Below, piece by piece: positions 44,889 through 53,111 of a stretch of DNA of 64,000 bases. Position numbers and translations under genes: made by a program. The DNA comes from Candidatus Roseilinea sp. NK_OTU-006. GTDB taxonomy: Bacteria > Chloroflexota > Anaerolineae > J036 > Brachytrichaceae. The notes beneath the pieces are model-generated. The model searched no databases and was not told the origin of the DNA. It saw only the letters and a program-made list of their open reading frames with translations. Where the stretch lies: positions 31,089 through 95,088 of the forward strand of contig NZ_JAAFGM010000010.1 of the NCBI RefSeq assembly GCF_012931985.1. Direction: 5' to 3'. How positions within the stretch are numbered: position 1 is the first letter of the stretch; every line of letters starts with the position of its first letter.

Positions 44889-45848
44889 CTAACGATATTC
44901 GGCCCGGCCGAAGGTGCGCGCCATCAACTTGCCGAAGGACATCTCACGCACGAAGCTGATGCCCGCGCGCAGCTTGATCGGTTCGATGCCAAAGACTTTG
45001 GTGGTGGCGTTGTCCGTGGCCACGTTGTCCACGCCCAGTTGCGCGAGCAAGCTGGGCGTCACCGGCGGCTTGGGCAAAAGCGCGTCCATGAGGGCGACGG
45101 CCGGCTTCAATAGGAAGACCGGCATGTGCAGCTTGATGCGCTTCACACCCATCTCGGCCAGGATCGCGTCAATGATGCCTTCGAGCGTGATGACTTCGCT
45201 GCCACAAATCTGCAAGCGGCGATTGATCACTTCTGGTCTGGACAGCGACTGCACCAGGCAGACCGCCACATCTTGCACAGCGATCGGCTGGAACTTGGTC
45301 TGGCCATCGCCGGGCACAATCATGAACGGTGGAAGGCGCGCCAAGCCGGCCAGCGTGTTGAGAAATTCGTCGCCCGGGCCGAAGATCACCGAGGCTTCCA
45401 AAATGGTGTATGGAATGCCGCTCGAGATGATCGCTTCCACGCCGCGCCCCTGCGTGTAGGCCAGGGGGTAAGGCCGCTTCGGATCCGCGCCCAACCCCAC
45501 CAGGTTGATGATGTGTTTCACGCCGGCTTGCTTTGCCGCCTCGACCACGTTGATCGTGCCCTGAGCGTTTACACGTTCCATGGTCACCTCGCCCCGATCG
45601 CGATTGACGGCGGCCAGGTGGATCACCTTCTCCACGCCGGCCATAGCCTGAACGAGCGAAGCCAGGTTGGTCACATCGCCGATGATCGGTTCTGCGCCGA
45701 GCGCGCGCACCTTATCAGCGCGTGCAGGATTGCGAACGAGGCCGCGCACGTGAAGATTTGCTCCCGCATCTTGCTGAGCGAGCGCTCGCAATTGCCGAAG
45801 CGTATGCTCGGCGACGTAACCATTTGCGCCAGTGATCAGAATCGTCAT
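44889..45848 (-). CDS. NAD(P)-binding atypical SDR (NmrA/NDUFA9-like)
   Basis: 319 residues from ATG 45848 (MTILITGANGYVAEHTL). The TGANGYVA turn is the GxxGxxG-type Rossmann motif. GDVTNLASLVQAMAGVEKVIHLAA and MVPGDGQTKFQPIAVQDVA match complex I NDUFA9-like/NmrA-like extended SDRs. The classical YxxxK is replaced by YTQGRG. Such proteins act as redox sensors, quinone-related or nucleoside-sugar reductases. First of three closely packed minus-strand genes. Confidence 0.83.
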   Translation of the reverse strand: MTILITGANGYVAEHTLRQLRALAQQDAGANLHVRGLVRNPARADKVRALGAEPIIGDVTNLASLVQAMAGVEKVIHLAAVNRDRGEVTMERVNAQGTINVVEAAKQAGVKHIINLVGLGADPKRPYPLAYTQGRGVEAIISSGIPYTILEASVIFGPGDEFLNTLAGLARLPPFMIVPGDGQTKFQPIAVQDVAVCLVQSLSRPEVINRRLQICGSEVITLEGIIDAILAEMGVKRIKLHMPVFLLKPAVALMDALLPKPPVTPSLLAQLGVDNVATDNATTKVFGIEPIKLRAGISFVREMSFGKLMARTFGRAEYR

Positions 45849-45913
45849 GTCGGTTCCCATCCCGTGATGTATCCATGTATGAGAGGCTGTGCCGCAGTCT
45901 CGAATCCAGAGCT

Positions 45914-45923
45914 GTAAATTTAC
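45914..45923. promoter_or_regulatory. Perfect 10-bp palindrome upstream of the NDUFA9-like gene
   Basis: GTAAATTTAC is its own complement and lies 66 bp upstream of ATG 45848 in the 204-bp gap after the CarH-like gene. It is a possible operator; the regulator is unproven. Confidence 0.3.
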
Positions 45924-46052
45924 CGGATATGCTTAAACGTCCGTGAACTGCGCTTGATAAGTCGCGCAAAAAGTTTGCGGCGGCCGATCGGCCCCGGCCG
46001 GCGCGCAACATTCAAATCGAGCGGACGAAATATGCCATTCCACAGGTGTGGG

Positions 46053-47393
46053 CTAGTCGAAAGCCCCTTGCAATGCTTGGAAGTAGGGCTGAAGCCGATC
46101 CAGTTGCGGTGAGTATAAGACCGTTTCAGCCCCTTCGGCTAAGGCCTGCGCGACGCGCTGCAGTTGTACGCTTGAGATTCCGTCGGGAGGCAGCGCATCC
46201 CACAACCAGTTTGCCCGGTCACCCAGGATGGCTGGTTCGCCGAAGCGCAACGCCGACTCCACAATCTGTAGCAGGGTTTCGTTGGCGTCTAGCAGTGGCG
46301 GTTCCAACTCCTGCTCGACATCGTTCTGAATCACACGCGTGGCCACGGCGATGATTTCCGCGCGATGGCGGCGCAAGACGGCCAAAGCCTCCAGCGTCTC
46401 GGCGTCTACCGGCGTATAGTTCGTCGGCAGCGCCATCGCCGCGGATGGATCGGCGATCAATTCGACAGCCCGGCGCGTGGCCACTTGGGCGTCTTTGCCG
46501 ACGTACACGCCAGGGACGCGTCGTCGCAACGGAGGCACCTGATTGAACAGCCGCCCGCCGAACGCAATTGTCGTGCCAAATTGAGCGGAGTGGTGGCGCA
46601 GCCCCTCGACGACCTCCAGTAGGTTGGCTGCCGCGATCAGCCCGCTGGCCGAGAGCATCAACAGGTTGGGTTGCACTTTCATCAGCATCTCCTGAAAGCG
46701 CGCTGCGGCGATGTTCTGCCCTAAGTAAACGACCTCATAACCGCGACGGCGCAAGAAGAGCGAAATCATCAAGATGCCCAACTCGTGATACTCCCCCGGC
46801 GCGCATCCACTCACGATGCGCCCTGCACGGCTGGCCGGCGGCGATGCGGACATCAGCGCCGACAGCTTGCGGCGCATGATGTTGGTCACAAAATGCTCGA
46901 CGCTGATGTTGATTTCCCCCCGATGCCACTGCTCGCCTAAAGTCACCAGCGTCGGCTGGATCAGGTGCAGGCACACGTCCTCCACTGGAAAGAGCGAAAA
47001 TGCCTCTGCCAACACAGACTCGACGCGCGCTTCGTCGAATTCAGCGGCGCCGGCAAGGATTTCATCCTGCAGGCGCTGGTACGAAGCGGGCGCATCCGGC
47101 GAGGGGAGCCGGGTCATCGGTTCGCCGGCGCGCCCATCGGTGGACTGCGCCTCGAGCGAATGTAGCAGATGCACCGCTTGGCTGATGCTCATGCCATTTT
47201 CAATCTGCGACTTCAGCCAGCGGATGATGGCTATATCGCGGGCGGAGTACAGCCGATAGCCGCTATCGGTGCGTGGCGGCGAGGGCACGCCGTAACGCCG
47301 TTCCCAGGCGCGCAGGGTCGCGGCGCCAACGCCGGTCTGGTGCGAAACAGCTTTGACGTTGTAAACAGGCTCGTCACTGTATTGCGCGAACAT
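46053..47393 (-). CDS. CarH/LitR-type MerR regulator with adenosylcobalamin-binding photoreceptor domain
   Basis: 446 residues from ATG 47393. N-terminal MerR winged helix (~8-75, VKAVSHQTGVGAATLRAWERRYGVPSP), a four-helix B12-cap domain with the photoreceptor signature Trp156-x9-Glu166-His167 (WHRGEINISVEHFVTN), and a Rossmann B12 domain whose Glu201-x-His203-x-x-Gly206 (CAPGEYHELG) supplies the lower axial His. In CarH, AdoCbl-bound tetramers repress in the dark and light breaks them. An extra ~90-residue C-terminal part follows (~355-446). It has its own promoter, and the NDUFA9-like/SRPBCC/SDR genes follow on the same strand and may be targets. Confidence 0.9.
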   Translation of the reverse strand: MFAQYSDEPVYNVKAVSHQTGVGAATLRAWERRYGVPSPPRTDSGYRLYSARDIAIIRWLKSQIENGMSISQAVHLLHSLEAQSTDGRAGEPMTRLPSPDAPASYQRLQDEILAGAAEFDEARVESVLAEAFSLFPVEDVCLHLIQPTLVTLGEQWHRGEINISVEHFVTNIMRRKLSALMSASPPASRAGRIVSGCAPGEYHELGILMISLFLRRRGYEVVYLGQNIAAARFQEMLMKVQPNLLMLSASGLIAAANLLEVVEGLRHHSAQFGTTIAFGGRLFNQVPPLRRRVPGVYVGKDAQVATRRAVELIADPSAAMALPTNYTPVDAETLEALAVLRRHRAEIIAVATRVIQNDVEQELEPPLLDANETLLQIVESALRFGEPAILGDRANWLWDALPPDGISSVQLQRVAQALAEGAETVLYSPQLDRLQPYFQALQGAFD

Positions 47394-47406
47394 CAGATGA
47401 ACTCTT

Positions 47407-47435
47407 AATGTAATCCTGTGTCCGGTGTTTGTCAA
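47407..47435 (-). promoter_or_regulatory. Promoter TTGACA-17-TACATT with inverted repeat, for the CarH-like gene
   Basis: Minus-strand -35 TTGACA (complement of 47430-47435) and -10 TACATT (complement of 47407-47412) have a 17-bp spacer. The -35 box sits inside TTTGT-TG-ACAAA and a second palindrome TTGTACAA lies ~20 bp further up. Both could be operators for autorepression. Confidence 0.68.
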
Positions 47436-47477
47436 CAAATATTGCGATGCTTGTACAAAGCGGACGGGTGAATAGTG

Positions 47478-48692
47478 TCACGACCCGTTCAGGCTGTAGG
47501 GGGATACCACGCCGGCGCAGACCTGCAGCGTCGTGGCATGGCGCACAAAGTCGCGATCGAGGCGCTGGATGTCGGTTGTCGTGACGATGGTCTGCTGTGC
47601 GCTGCCAATCCGCTGCAACAGGCATCGGCGCCGGTGAGGATCGAGTTCGGCCAGTACTTCGTCCAGCAGCAACACCGGTTCCTCGCGGGTGCGCTCGCGC
47701 ATCCATGCCACCTGCGCCAGCTTAAGCGCCAGCACGGCGGTGCGCTGCTGCCCCCGCGAGCCGAAATCGCCCAAGTCCACGCCGTTTGCGATGAAGCGCA
47801 CCTCGTCGCGGTGTGGGCCGACCAGCGTCATGCCGCGAGCGATCTCTTCTCGCCGACGCTCGGCCAGCGCCCGGCGAAAGGCTGTTTGCAAGTCGCGCGG
47901 ATCTATGCCGGCCGGCGGTTGCGAATCGTCAATGCCCACCTGATACGGCGTGTCAAGCATGCTGGGCCGGGCGGGGTCGAAGTTCGGCTGGTAGGTGATC
48001 TGCAGGTACTCCGAGCCGTTGGATAGCTCGCGGTGGATCGGCACGGCCAGGCGGGTCAAATCGGCGATCGCCCGGCGCCGCCGCACGGCGATCTCCACAC
48101 CCGCCGGCACCAGTTGATCATCCCAGATCGCCAATTCGTCCGGATCGAGCCTGCGTTCCTGGGCTTGTCTGAGCAGCGCGTTGCGCTGGGCGAGCGCGCG
48201 CATGTAGCGGTCGAGCGCGCGCACGTAGTCCGCGTCCACCTGCGACAGCGCCGCATCGAGGAAATCGCGGCGCAATGCCGGCGCACCGCTCACCAGCTCC
48301 ACATCACCAGGCAAAAAGAGCACCACGTTAAGCTGGCCGACCAGATCTATCCCGCGTCGCCCGACGCGGTCAATGCGGATTTCTTTGCGCAACCGGTTGG
48401 ACTCGCCCCGTTGGATCGCGATCTCGATCACACGCAAGCCGTCGTTGCGCTCGATGGTGGCTTTAAGCACGGCGTAGGGATACGGGCTTTCTTCCTCTGC
48501 CCCCCAGCGGATCAATTGTCGGTCGGCGCGCGTGTGGGGGGAGTGGGCCGTGGCCAGGAAGTAGATCGCTTCGAGCAGCGACGTTTTGCCCTGGGCGTTA
48601 TCGCCTTGCACGATCACCAGCCCGCGGGGCAAGTCGAGTTCCAGCCGCGCATACAGCCGAAAGTTGGTGAGCGAGAGGTGACGCACGCGCAT
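47478..48692 (-). CDS. recF: DNA replication/repair protein RecF
   Basis: 404 residues. Walker A VIQVGD-like GDNAQGKTSLLEAI (residues ~30-43), RFLDAALSQVD, the ABC-type signature region GSRGQQRTAVLALKLAQ and Walker B PVLLLDEVLAELD identify RecF. It loads RecA at single-strand gaps with RecO/RecR. Unusually it is not next to dnaA/dnaN but directly abuts ribF (stop of ribF at 48693, no gap), as the last gene of the split nusA-type operon. Confidence 0.94.
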   Translation of the reverse strand: MRVRHLSLTNFRLYARLELDLPRGLVIVQGDNAQGKTSLLEAIYFLATAHSPHTRADRQLIRWGAEEESPYPYAVLKATIERNDGLRVIEIAIQRGESNRLRKEIRIDRVGRRGIDLVGQLNVVLFLPGDVELVSGAPALRRDFLDAALSQVDADYVRALDRYMRALAQRNALLRQAQERRLDPDELAIWDDQLVPAGVEIAVRRRRAIADLTRLAVPIHRELSNGSEYLQITYQPNFDPARPSMLDTPYQVGIDDSQPPAGIDPRDLQTAFRRALAERRREEIARGMTLVGPHRDEVRFIANGVDLGDFGSRGQQRTAVLALKLAQVAWMRERTREEPVLLLDEVLAELDPHRRRCLLQRIGSAQQTIVTTTDIQRLDRDFVRHATTLQVCAGVVSPYSLNGS

Positions 48693-49445
48693 CTACACAA
48701 ATTCCACCTTCACCAGGCGCCGGCCGTCCTTGAGCGGATGCTCGATGGTGATGCTGTTGGGCTGGTCGCTCGTCAGGATTGCCTGGTTGATGCGCCCCTC
48801 GATCAACACTGGATAGACGCCGGGCGCGGGCAGCCACTGCCGCTCGTCTACACAGAGCGCGCGGCCGCCGTCGTAGCTTCCGGTCACCCGGAATGGGCGC
48901 CCTAAGCACAGGTTGACGTCGCTTACGTCGCCACGGGCCAGCGAATCGCGAATGCGCGTGCTGGAGATGATGCCGGCCCCGATGTTCAGCTCCGGCAGCA
49001 CGTTCACCGTGAATCCGAATTGGCGGCCGAGTTCAGCCAGGAGGGTTGCATTCCCTTGTCGTCCGCGGCCTAGCGCGAAATCTGGGCCGATCCACAGGCC
49101 GACCGGCGCGAGCGCGGCGACCATGTGCGCGATGAACTCCTGCGCCGTCAGTTGGGCCATCTGCTGCGTGAATTCCAGGATGACCAACACGTCCACGCCG
49201 AGCGCAGCGATTTGTTCGGTTTTATCATCCGGCAAGGTGAGATAGCGATTCGGCGCCCGGCCGAGCACGACGCGCGGATGAGGGAAGAACGTGACCACGG
49301 CCGATTGCGCGCCTCGCTTGCGCGCATCGTTCACCATGGTGCGGATCAACTGCTGGTGGCCCAGGTGTACGCCGTCGAATGCGCCAATGGTGCAGGTGGA
49401 TGGAACGGCGGTGGAGATTTCATCGAACGAGTGGAGGAGCCGCAT
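48693..49445 (-). CDS. ribF: RibF-type FAD synthetase with shortened riboflavin-kinase domain
   Basis: 250 residues; full bifunctional RibF is ~310. The FMN adenylyltransferase domain (~1-180) is intact: TIGAFDGVHLGHQQLI (HxGH-like), FFPHPRVVLG, GLWIGPDFALGRGRQGN and the ISSTRIRDSLARGDV motif. After LGRPFRVTGSYDGG only ~65 residues remain and the flavokinase motif GFPTAN is absent, so FMN formation from riboflavin by this protein is doubtful. Start overlaps the truB 3' end by 26 bp. Confidence 0.9.
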   Translation of the reverse strand: MRLLHSFDEISTAVPSTCTIGAFDGVHLGHQQLIRTMVNDARKRGAQSAVVTFFPHPRVVLGRAPNRYLTLPDDKTEQIAALGVDVLVILEFTQQMAQLTAQEFIAHMVAALAPVGLWIGPDFALGRGRQGNATLLAELGRQFGFTVNVLPELNIGAGIISSTRIRDSLARGDVSDVNLCLGRPFRVTGSYDGGRALCVDERQWLPAPGVYPVLIEGRINQAILTSDQPNSITIEHPLKDGRRLVKVEFV

Positions 49446-50337
49446 TGAAGACCTTCGCCGGTTTGAGTTTCATTCCATCCCAGTGGGCGATGGCAATGAA
49501 CGCGCGGCGGGAATCATACACGCGCACCCTTGGCGCATGAGTCGCGTACGGTATCGTCGCCGCAATCACCTGTCCCCTCTGCAAGCGCCGGGCATCCTCG
49601 TCGCTGAGGTATGCTGCCGGCCAATCAGCCACTGCGCGATCCATCGGCAGCAGCAGTGCAGCGGCTGAGCCTTCACTGGCCGCTGCTTCGATGCGATCGA
49701 GCGTGACAGCATCGGCCAGTGTGAAGCGGCCCACCTGCGTGCGGCGCAGCGCGATGAGATGGCCTCCGCAACCGAGCGCCTCGCCGATGTCGCGCGCCAG
49801 GGCGCGAATGTAGGTGCCGGCGGAACAGCGAACCACGATGCGCAGGTGGCCGATTTCCGCTGTTCCCTCTCCGTCGTGCGGCGTGAGCTGCAGCGCATAC
49901 ACCGTGACTGGCCGGGGCGCAAGCTCAATCGGGCGGCCCTGCCGGGCTAGGGCGTAGGCGCGTTGGCCGCCCTTTTGAATGGCGGAGAACTGAGGCGGGA
50001 TCTGCGCGATTGCGCCGGTGAATTGTGCTTCGAGCTGCCTCAGCCGCTCCGGGGTTATCGGCGGCACCGGACGCGCTTCGACGACCTCGCCGGCGGCGTC
50101 GTCGGTCGTCGTGCGTTGGCCCAGCCGGATCACGCCTTCGTAGGACTTCTCTTCGCCGAGCAGATACTCGCTCAGGCGGGTGGCCTGGCCGACGCACAAC
50201 ACCAGCACGCCGGTCGCCAACGGATCCAGCGTCCCGGTGTGGCCGATGCGCTTCTCGCGCAACAGCCGGCGCGCGCGCGCCACCACGTCGTGCGACGACA
50301 TGCCGCGCGGCTTGTCCACGATCAGCAAACCATCCAT
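49420..50337 (-). CDS. truB: tRNA pseudouridine(55) synthase TruB
   Basis: 305 residues. GLLIVDKPRGMSSHDVV at the N-terminus, catalytic Asp38 in GHTGTLDPLATGVL, YEGVIRLGQRTTTDDAAGE, and SAGTYIRALARDIGEAL are diagnostic. It converts U55 in the T loop of tRNAs to pseudouridine. It follows nrnA by 30 bp and overlaps ribF, the standard order of the nusA-infB operon tail. Confidence 0.95.
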   Translation of the reverse strand: MDGLLIVDKPRGMSSHDVVARARRLLREKRIGHTGTLDPLATGVLVLCVGQATRLSEYLLGEEKSYEGVIRLGQRTTTDDAAGEVVEARPVPPITPERLRQLEAQFTGAIAQIPPQFSAIQKGGQRAYALARQGRPIELAPRPVTVYALQLTPHDGEGTAEIGHLRIVVRCSAGTYIRALARDIGEALGCGGHLIALRRTQVGRFTLADAVTLDRIEAAASEGSAAALLLPMDRAVADWPAAYLSDEDARRLQRGQVIAATIPYATHAPRVRVYDSRRAFIAIAHWDGMKLKPAKVFNAAPPLVR

Positions 50338-50367
50338 CGTCCGATCGCGCGATGCCGATAGGTGCCG

Positions 50368-51345
50368 CTACGCTTCGCGGATGACCTGCTTGAGTCGCGG
50401 CAAGACCCGATTGACGGCATCGCGCATCGGGCCGGGCAGCGTGCATCCGGCGGCGGCCGGGTGCCCGCCTCCGCCCAACTCAAGCGCCACCTGGGATACA
50501 TCAAAGCCCGGCTGCGCGCGAAGGCCGATCTCGATGTCGCCGTTTTGTAATTCCACGAACACCGCGGCCACGTCCACCTCGTAAGCGGTGATTAAAGTGC
50601 TCACCAGGCCGGCGTCGCCGCGCTCCTCCTTCACGTCCAGCTCCTTGCGCAGCTTGCGCGGGATTGTTGCGTAAGCCAGGCGGCCTTCCAACTTGGCGTT
50701 CATCAATCCGGCGCCCAACAAGCGCAGCGAGTCGAATGAGCGCATAATCAGCGCCTGGCGCGTGACTTCCTGTAGGTTGCCCCCGCTGCGCATGAGCGCC
50801 ATCGCCACAGCCAGCGTGTCGGGCGTCGTGTTCGACGTGCGGAAGGCCAACGTGTCGGTGATCACGCCGGTCAGCAGCGCATTGGCAATGTCGGGGGTGA
50901 TCGTCACGCCCATCCGCTGGAGCAGCGCGTAGATGATCTCGGATGTCGAAGATGCGCCCGGCTCGACGACGTTGACCACGCCGAAGTTCAGGTTGGTGAT
51001 GTGGTGGTCGAACACCACGACGGGCAGGCGACTGTGCTGCGCCGGGATGAAGATGGATCCCAGGCGGGCTAGGTCGCTTGAGTCGAGCGAAACGATCAAG
51101 TCGAACTCACCCTCGCCCGATTGGCGAATGTCGCGCACGCCCTTGAGGTAATCGAAGCGCGGGTGCGGCGGGTCCTGGCAGGTCGGCGTGACCAGCTTGC
51201 CCAGGCTGCGCATCGCATGCGTGAACCCCAGCAAACTGCCGATGGCGTCGCCGTCCGGTGAGACGTGGGTGATGGCCAAGATCGCCTGCGCCCGGCGCAA
51301 GTAACCCTCGGCGTCCGCCCAAGCGCGAGGATCGGTCACTATCAA
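50368..51345 (-). CDS. nrnA: NrnA-type DHH-family oligoribonuclease / pAp phosphatase
   Basis: 325 residues. DHH subdomain motifs ITHVSPDGDAIGS, LIVSLDSSDLARLG, VVFDHHITN and TGVITDTLAFR supply the Mn2+ ligands. The DHHA1 end is LELGGGGHPAAAGCTL. It degrades nanoRNA of 2-5 nt and dephosphorylates 3'-phosphoadenosine 5'-phosphate. Start overlaps the rbfA stop by 4 nt. Confidence 0.93.
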   Translation of the reverse strand: MIVTDPRAWADAEGYLRRAQAILAITHVSPDGDAIGSLLGFTHAMRSLGKLVTPTCQDPPHPRFDYLKGVRDIRQSGEGEFDLIVSLDSSDLARLGSIFIPAQHSRLPVVVFDHHITNLNFGVVNVVEPGASSTSEIIYALLQRMGVTITPDIANALLTGVITDTLAFRTSNTTPDTLAVAMALMRSGGNLQEVTRQALIMRSFDSLRLLGAGLMNAKLEGRLAYATIPRKLRKELDVKEERGDAGLVSTLITAYEVDVAAVFVELQNGDIEIGLRAQPGFDVSQVALELGGGGHPAAAGCTLPGPMRDAVNRVLPRLKQVIREA

Positions 51346-51710
51346 GATGCGGTTAACTCCTCGCCGCCTTTCAGCTCGTCCAGCAGCCGCGATAGGCGGT
51401 CGCCACGTTCGAACGATTCGTCGAACTCAAACGTCAATTGGGGGGTGTGGCGTGTGCGAAGGCGCTTGCCTAACTCGCGGCTGAGCCAGCCGGCGGCGCT
51501 CGCTAAACCACGCGCGACCTCGGCCTTCTGCGCATCATCGCCGATGATGCTGTAAAACACCCGCGCGTGCCGCACATCGGGCGTGATTTCCACGTCGCTA
51601 ATGGTCACCTGGGCGCTGTTCACACGCGGATCGTGCAGCTCGCGCTCCAGTAGATCGGTCAAATGCATACGAATCAGTTCGTTGACGCGCTTGGCGTACT
51701 TCTTACTCAT
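51342..51710 (-). CDS. rbfA: Ribosome-binding factor A
   Basis: 122 residues from ATG 51710 (MSKKYAKRVNELIRMHLTDLL); the longer reading to 51920 is non-conserved. The type-II KH fold is seen in VTISDVEITPDVRHARVFYSI and LRTRHTPQLTFEFDESFERGDRL. It binds the 30S subunit during late maturation at low temperature. It heads the tail segment rbfA-nrnA-truB-ribF-recF, having been separated from infB by the opp operon. Confidence 0.93.
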   Translation of the reverse strand: MSKKYAKRVNELIRMHLTDLLERELHDPRVNSAQVTISDVEITPDVRHARVFYSIIGDDAQKAEVARGLASAAGWLSRELGKRLRTRHTPQLTFEFDESFERGDRLSRLLDELKGGEELTAS

Positions 51711-51801
51711 GGTCCGACATAGGGCAGAAGCGAGTGCCTTAAACGATCGGGCAGGCCAACGGGTTGGTTTATGTCCAACCGACTCGCACAACCGAACCTG
51801 A

Positions 51802-51807
51802 AGTATA
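51802..51807 (-). promoter_or_regulatory. -10-like TATACT upstream of rbfA
   Basis: TATACT on the minus strand lies ~92 nt before rbfA. The -35 region at 17 bp is poor. It could give rbfA and the following genes their own transcript. The rest of 51711-51995 shows no gene. Confidence 0.35.
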
Positions 51808-51995
51808 ACGAATGACGCATGTATGATTGTGCCGCTGCTGGAGGTTCGCGCATCGGTCGGCGCCGGCGCAGTCGGCTGCATGAGCAAGCCGAAGTGGGGA
51901 GCGACTCCGCAATAGATCAATGGCCGAAATCTCCCCCAAAACCGGGCAGGGGAGAGCGGCGTGAATCTAGCTTGTTCGTCTCGCGCAAGCAGTGG

Positions 51996-53111
51996 CTAGG
52001 GCTGAGGACGAGGATCTGCCAGCACGGCGCCGCGCAATTGTAGCTCCTCGGCGAAATGACAGGCTACCTGTCGGCCATTGCCGATATTGCGCAGGACCGG
52101 CGTCTCGCGCCGGCAGCGCTCCTGGACGTAAGGGCAGCGCGGATGAAAATAGCAACCGCTCGGTGGGTTGGACGGATCGGGCACCTCGCCCTCCAGCCGA
52201 ACGCGCGCTATGCGGTTGCGGTGGCGCGGGTTTTGGATCGGCACGGCGGACATCAGCGCCTCGGTGTAGGGATGTTTGGGTTGGCGAAACAGCTCGTTCA
52301 CCGGCGCAATCTCCACCACGCGACCGACATACATCACCGCGACGCGGTCGCAGATGTAACGCACCACGCTCAGGTCGTGCGAGATGAACAAATAGGTCAA
52401 GCCCATTTCCTGGCGAAGCTGCTCCAGTAAATTGAGCACTTGGGCGCGGATGGACACATCGAGCGCGGCGACAGCCTCGTCGCAGATCACCAGGCGTGGG
52501 TTGGTGACCAGCGCGCGCGCGATCACGATACGTTGGCGCTCGCCGCCGGAGAAGGCGTGTGGGTAGCGGCGAATGTATTCCGGGCGCAGGCCGACCCGCA
52601 CTAGCGTTTCTTTGATGCGATCTTCCAGCTCGCTGCCGCGTATGTTCGTGAGGTTGAGCAGCGCCTCACCCACGTTCTGGAACACCGGCATGCGCGGGTT
52701 CAGCGATGAATAGGGGTCTTGGAAGATCATCCGAATGTCGCGTCGGTAGGGCTTGAGCTGGTCTTCGTTGAGGGCGGCCAGGTCTACCGCTGGCCCACCG
52801 GTATTGCCGTAGTACAGCATCTGACCGGCGGTGGGCTTGTAGGCGCGCACGATGCATCGCCCGACGGTGGTCTTGCCGCAACCGCTCTCACCTACCAAGC
52901 CGAGCGTCTCGCCGGCGGCCACACCGAACGTCACCTCGTCCACCGCCTTCACGTACCCTTTGACGCTGCCAAACGTGCCTTTGGTGATGGGGAAGTGCAT
53001 CTTCAGGTCGTGCACCTGAAGCAGCACCCCAGCAGCGGATGTGGCCGGCGAAGCGGCCGGGGGAAGTTGTCCGTTGTCGGTCATCATGTTGGAGTAGTCG
53101 GGCGTGCTCAC
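51996..53111 (-). CDS. oppF: Oligopeptide ABC transporter ATP-binding protein (OppF-like)
   Basis: 371 residues from GTG 53111, whose GTGA overlaps the oppD stop; the apparent extension to 53609 reads through oppD antiphase and is not real. Walker A GESGCGKTT, signature FSGGERQR, Walker B LVICDEAVAALD, H-loop ISHDLS, and the C-terminal oligopeptide-type CYFHPRCPYVQERC Cys motif, which may bind an Fe-S cluster in OppD/F. Last gene of the oppABCDF operon. Confidence 0.92.
   Translation of the reverse strand: MSTPDYSNMMTDNGQLPPAASPATSAAGVLLQVHDLKMHFPITKGTFGSVKGYVKAVDEVTFGVAAGETLGLVGESGCGKTTVGRCIVRAYKPTAGQMLYYGNTGGPAVDLAALNEDQLKPYRRDIRMIFQDPYSSLNPRMPVFQNVGEALLNLTNIRGSELEDRIKETLVRVGLRPEYIRRYPHAFSGGERQRIVIARALVTNPRLVICDEAVAALDVSIRAQVLNLLEQLRQEMGLTYLFISHDLSVVRYICDRVAVMYVGRVVEIAPVNELFRQPKHPYTEALMSAVPIQNPRHRNRIARVRLEGEVPDPSNPPSGCYFHPRCPYVQERCRRETPVLRNIGNGRQVACHFAEELQLRGAVLADPRPQP

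Noticed and set aside
45940..46050. Terminator for the CarH-like gene in GC-rich palindromic sequence
   Set aside because: GGCCGATCGGCC is palindromic but the stem is ill-defined and the T-run is offset; evidence too weak.
47393..48692. Replication origin beside recF
   Set aside because: No dnaA, dnaN or cluster of DnaA boxes; recF here is attached to the ribF operon tail.
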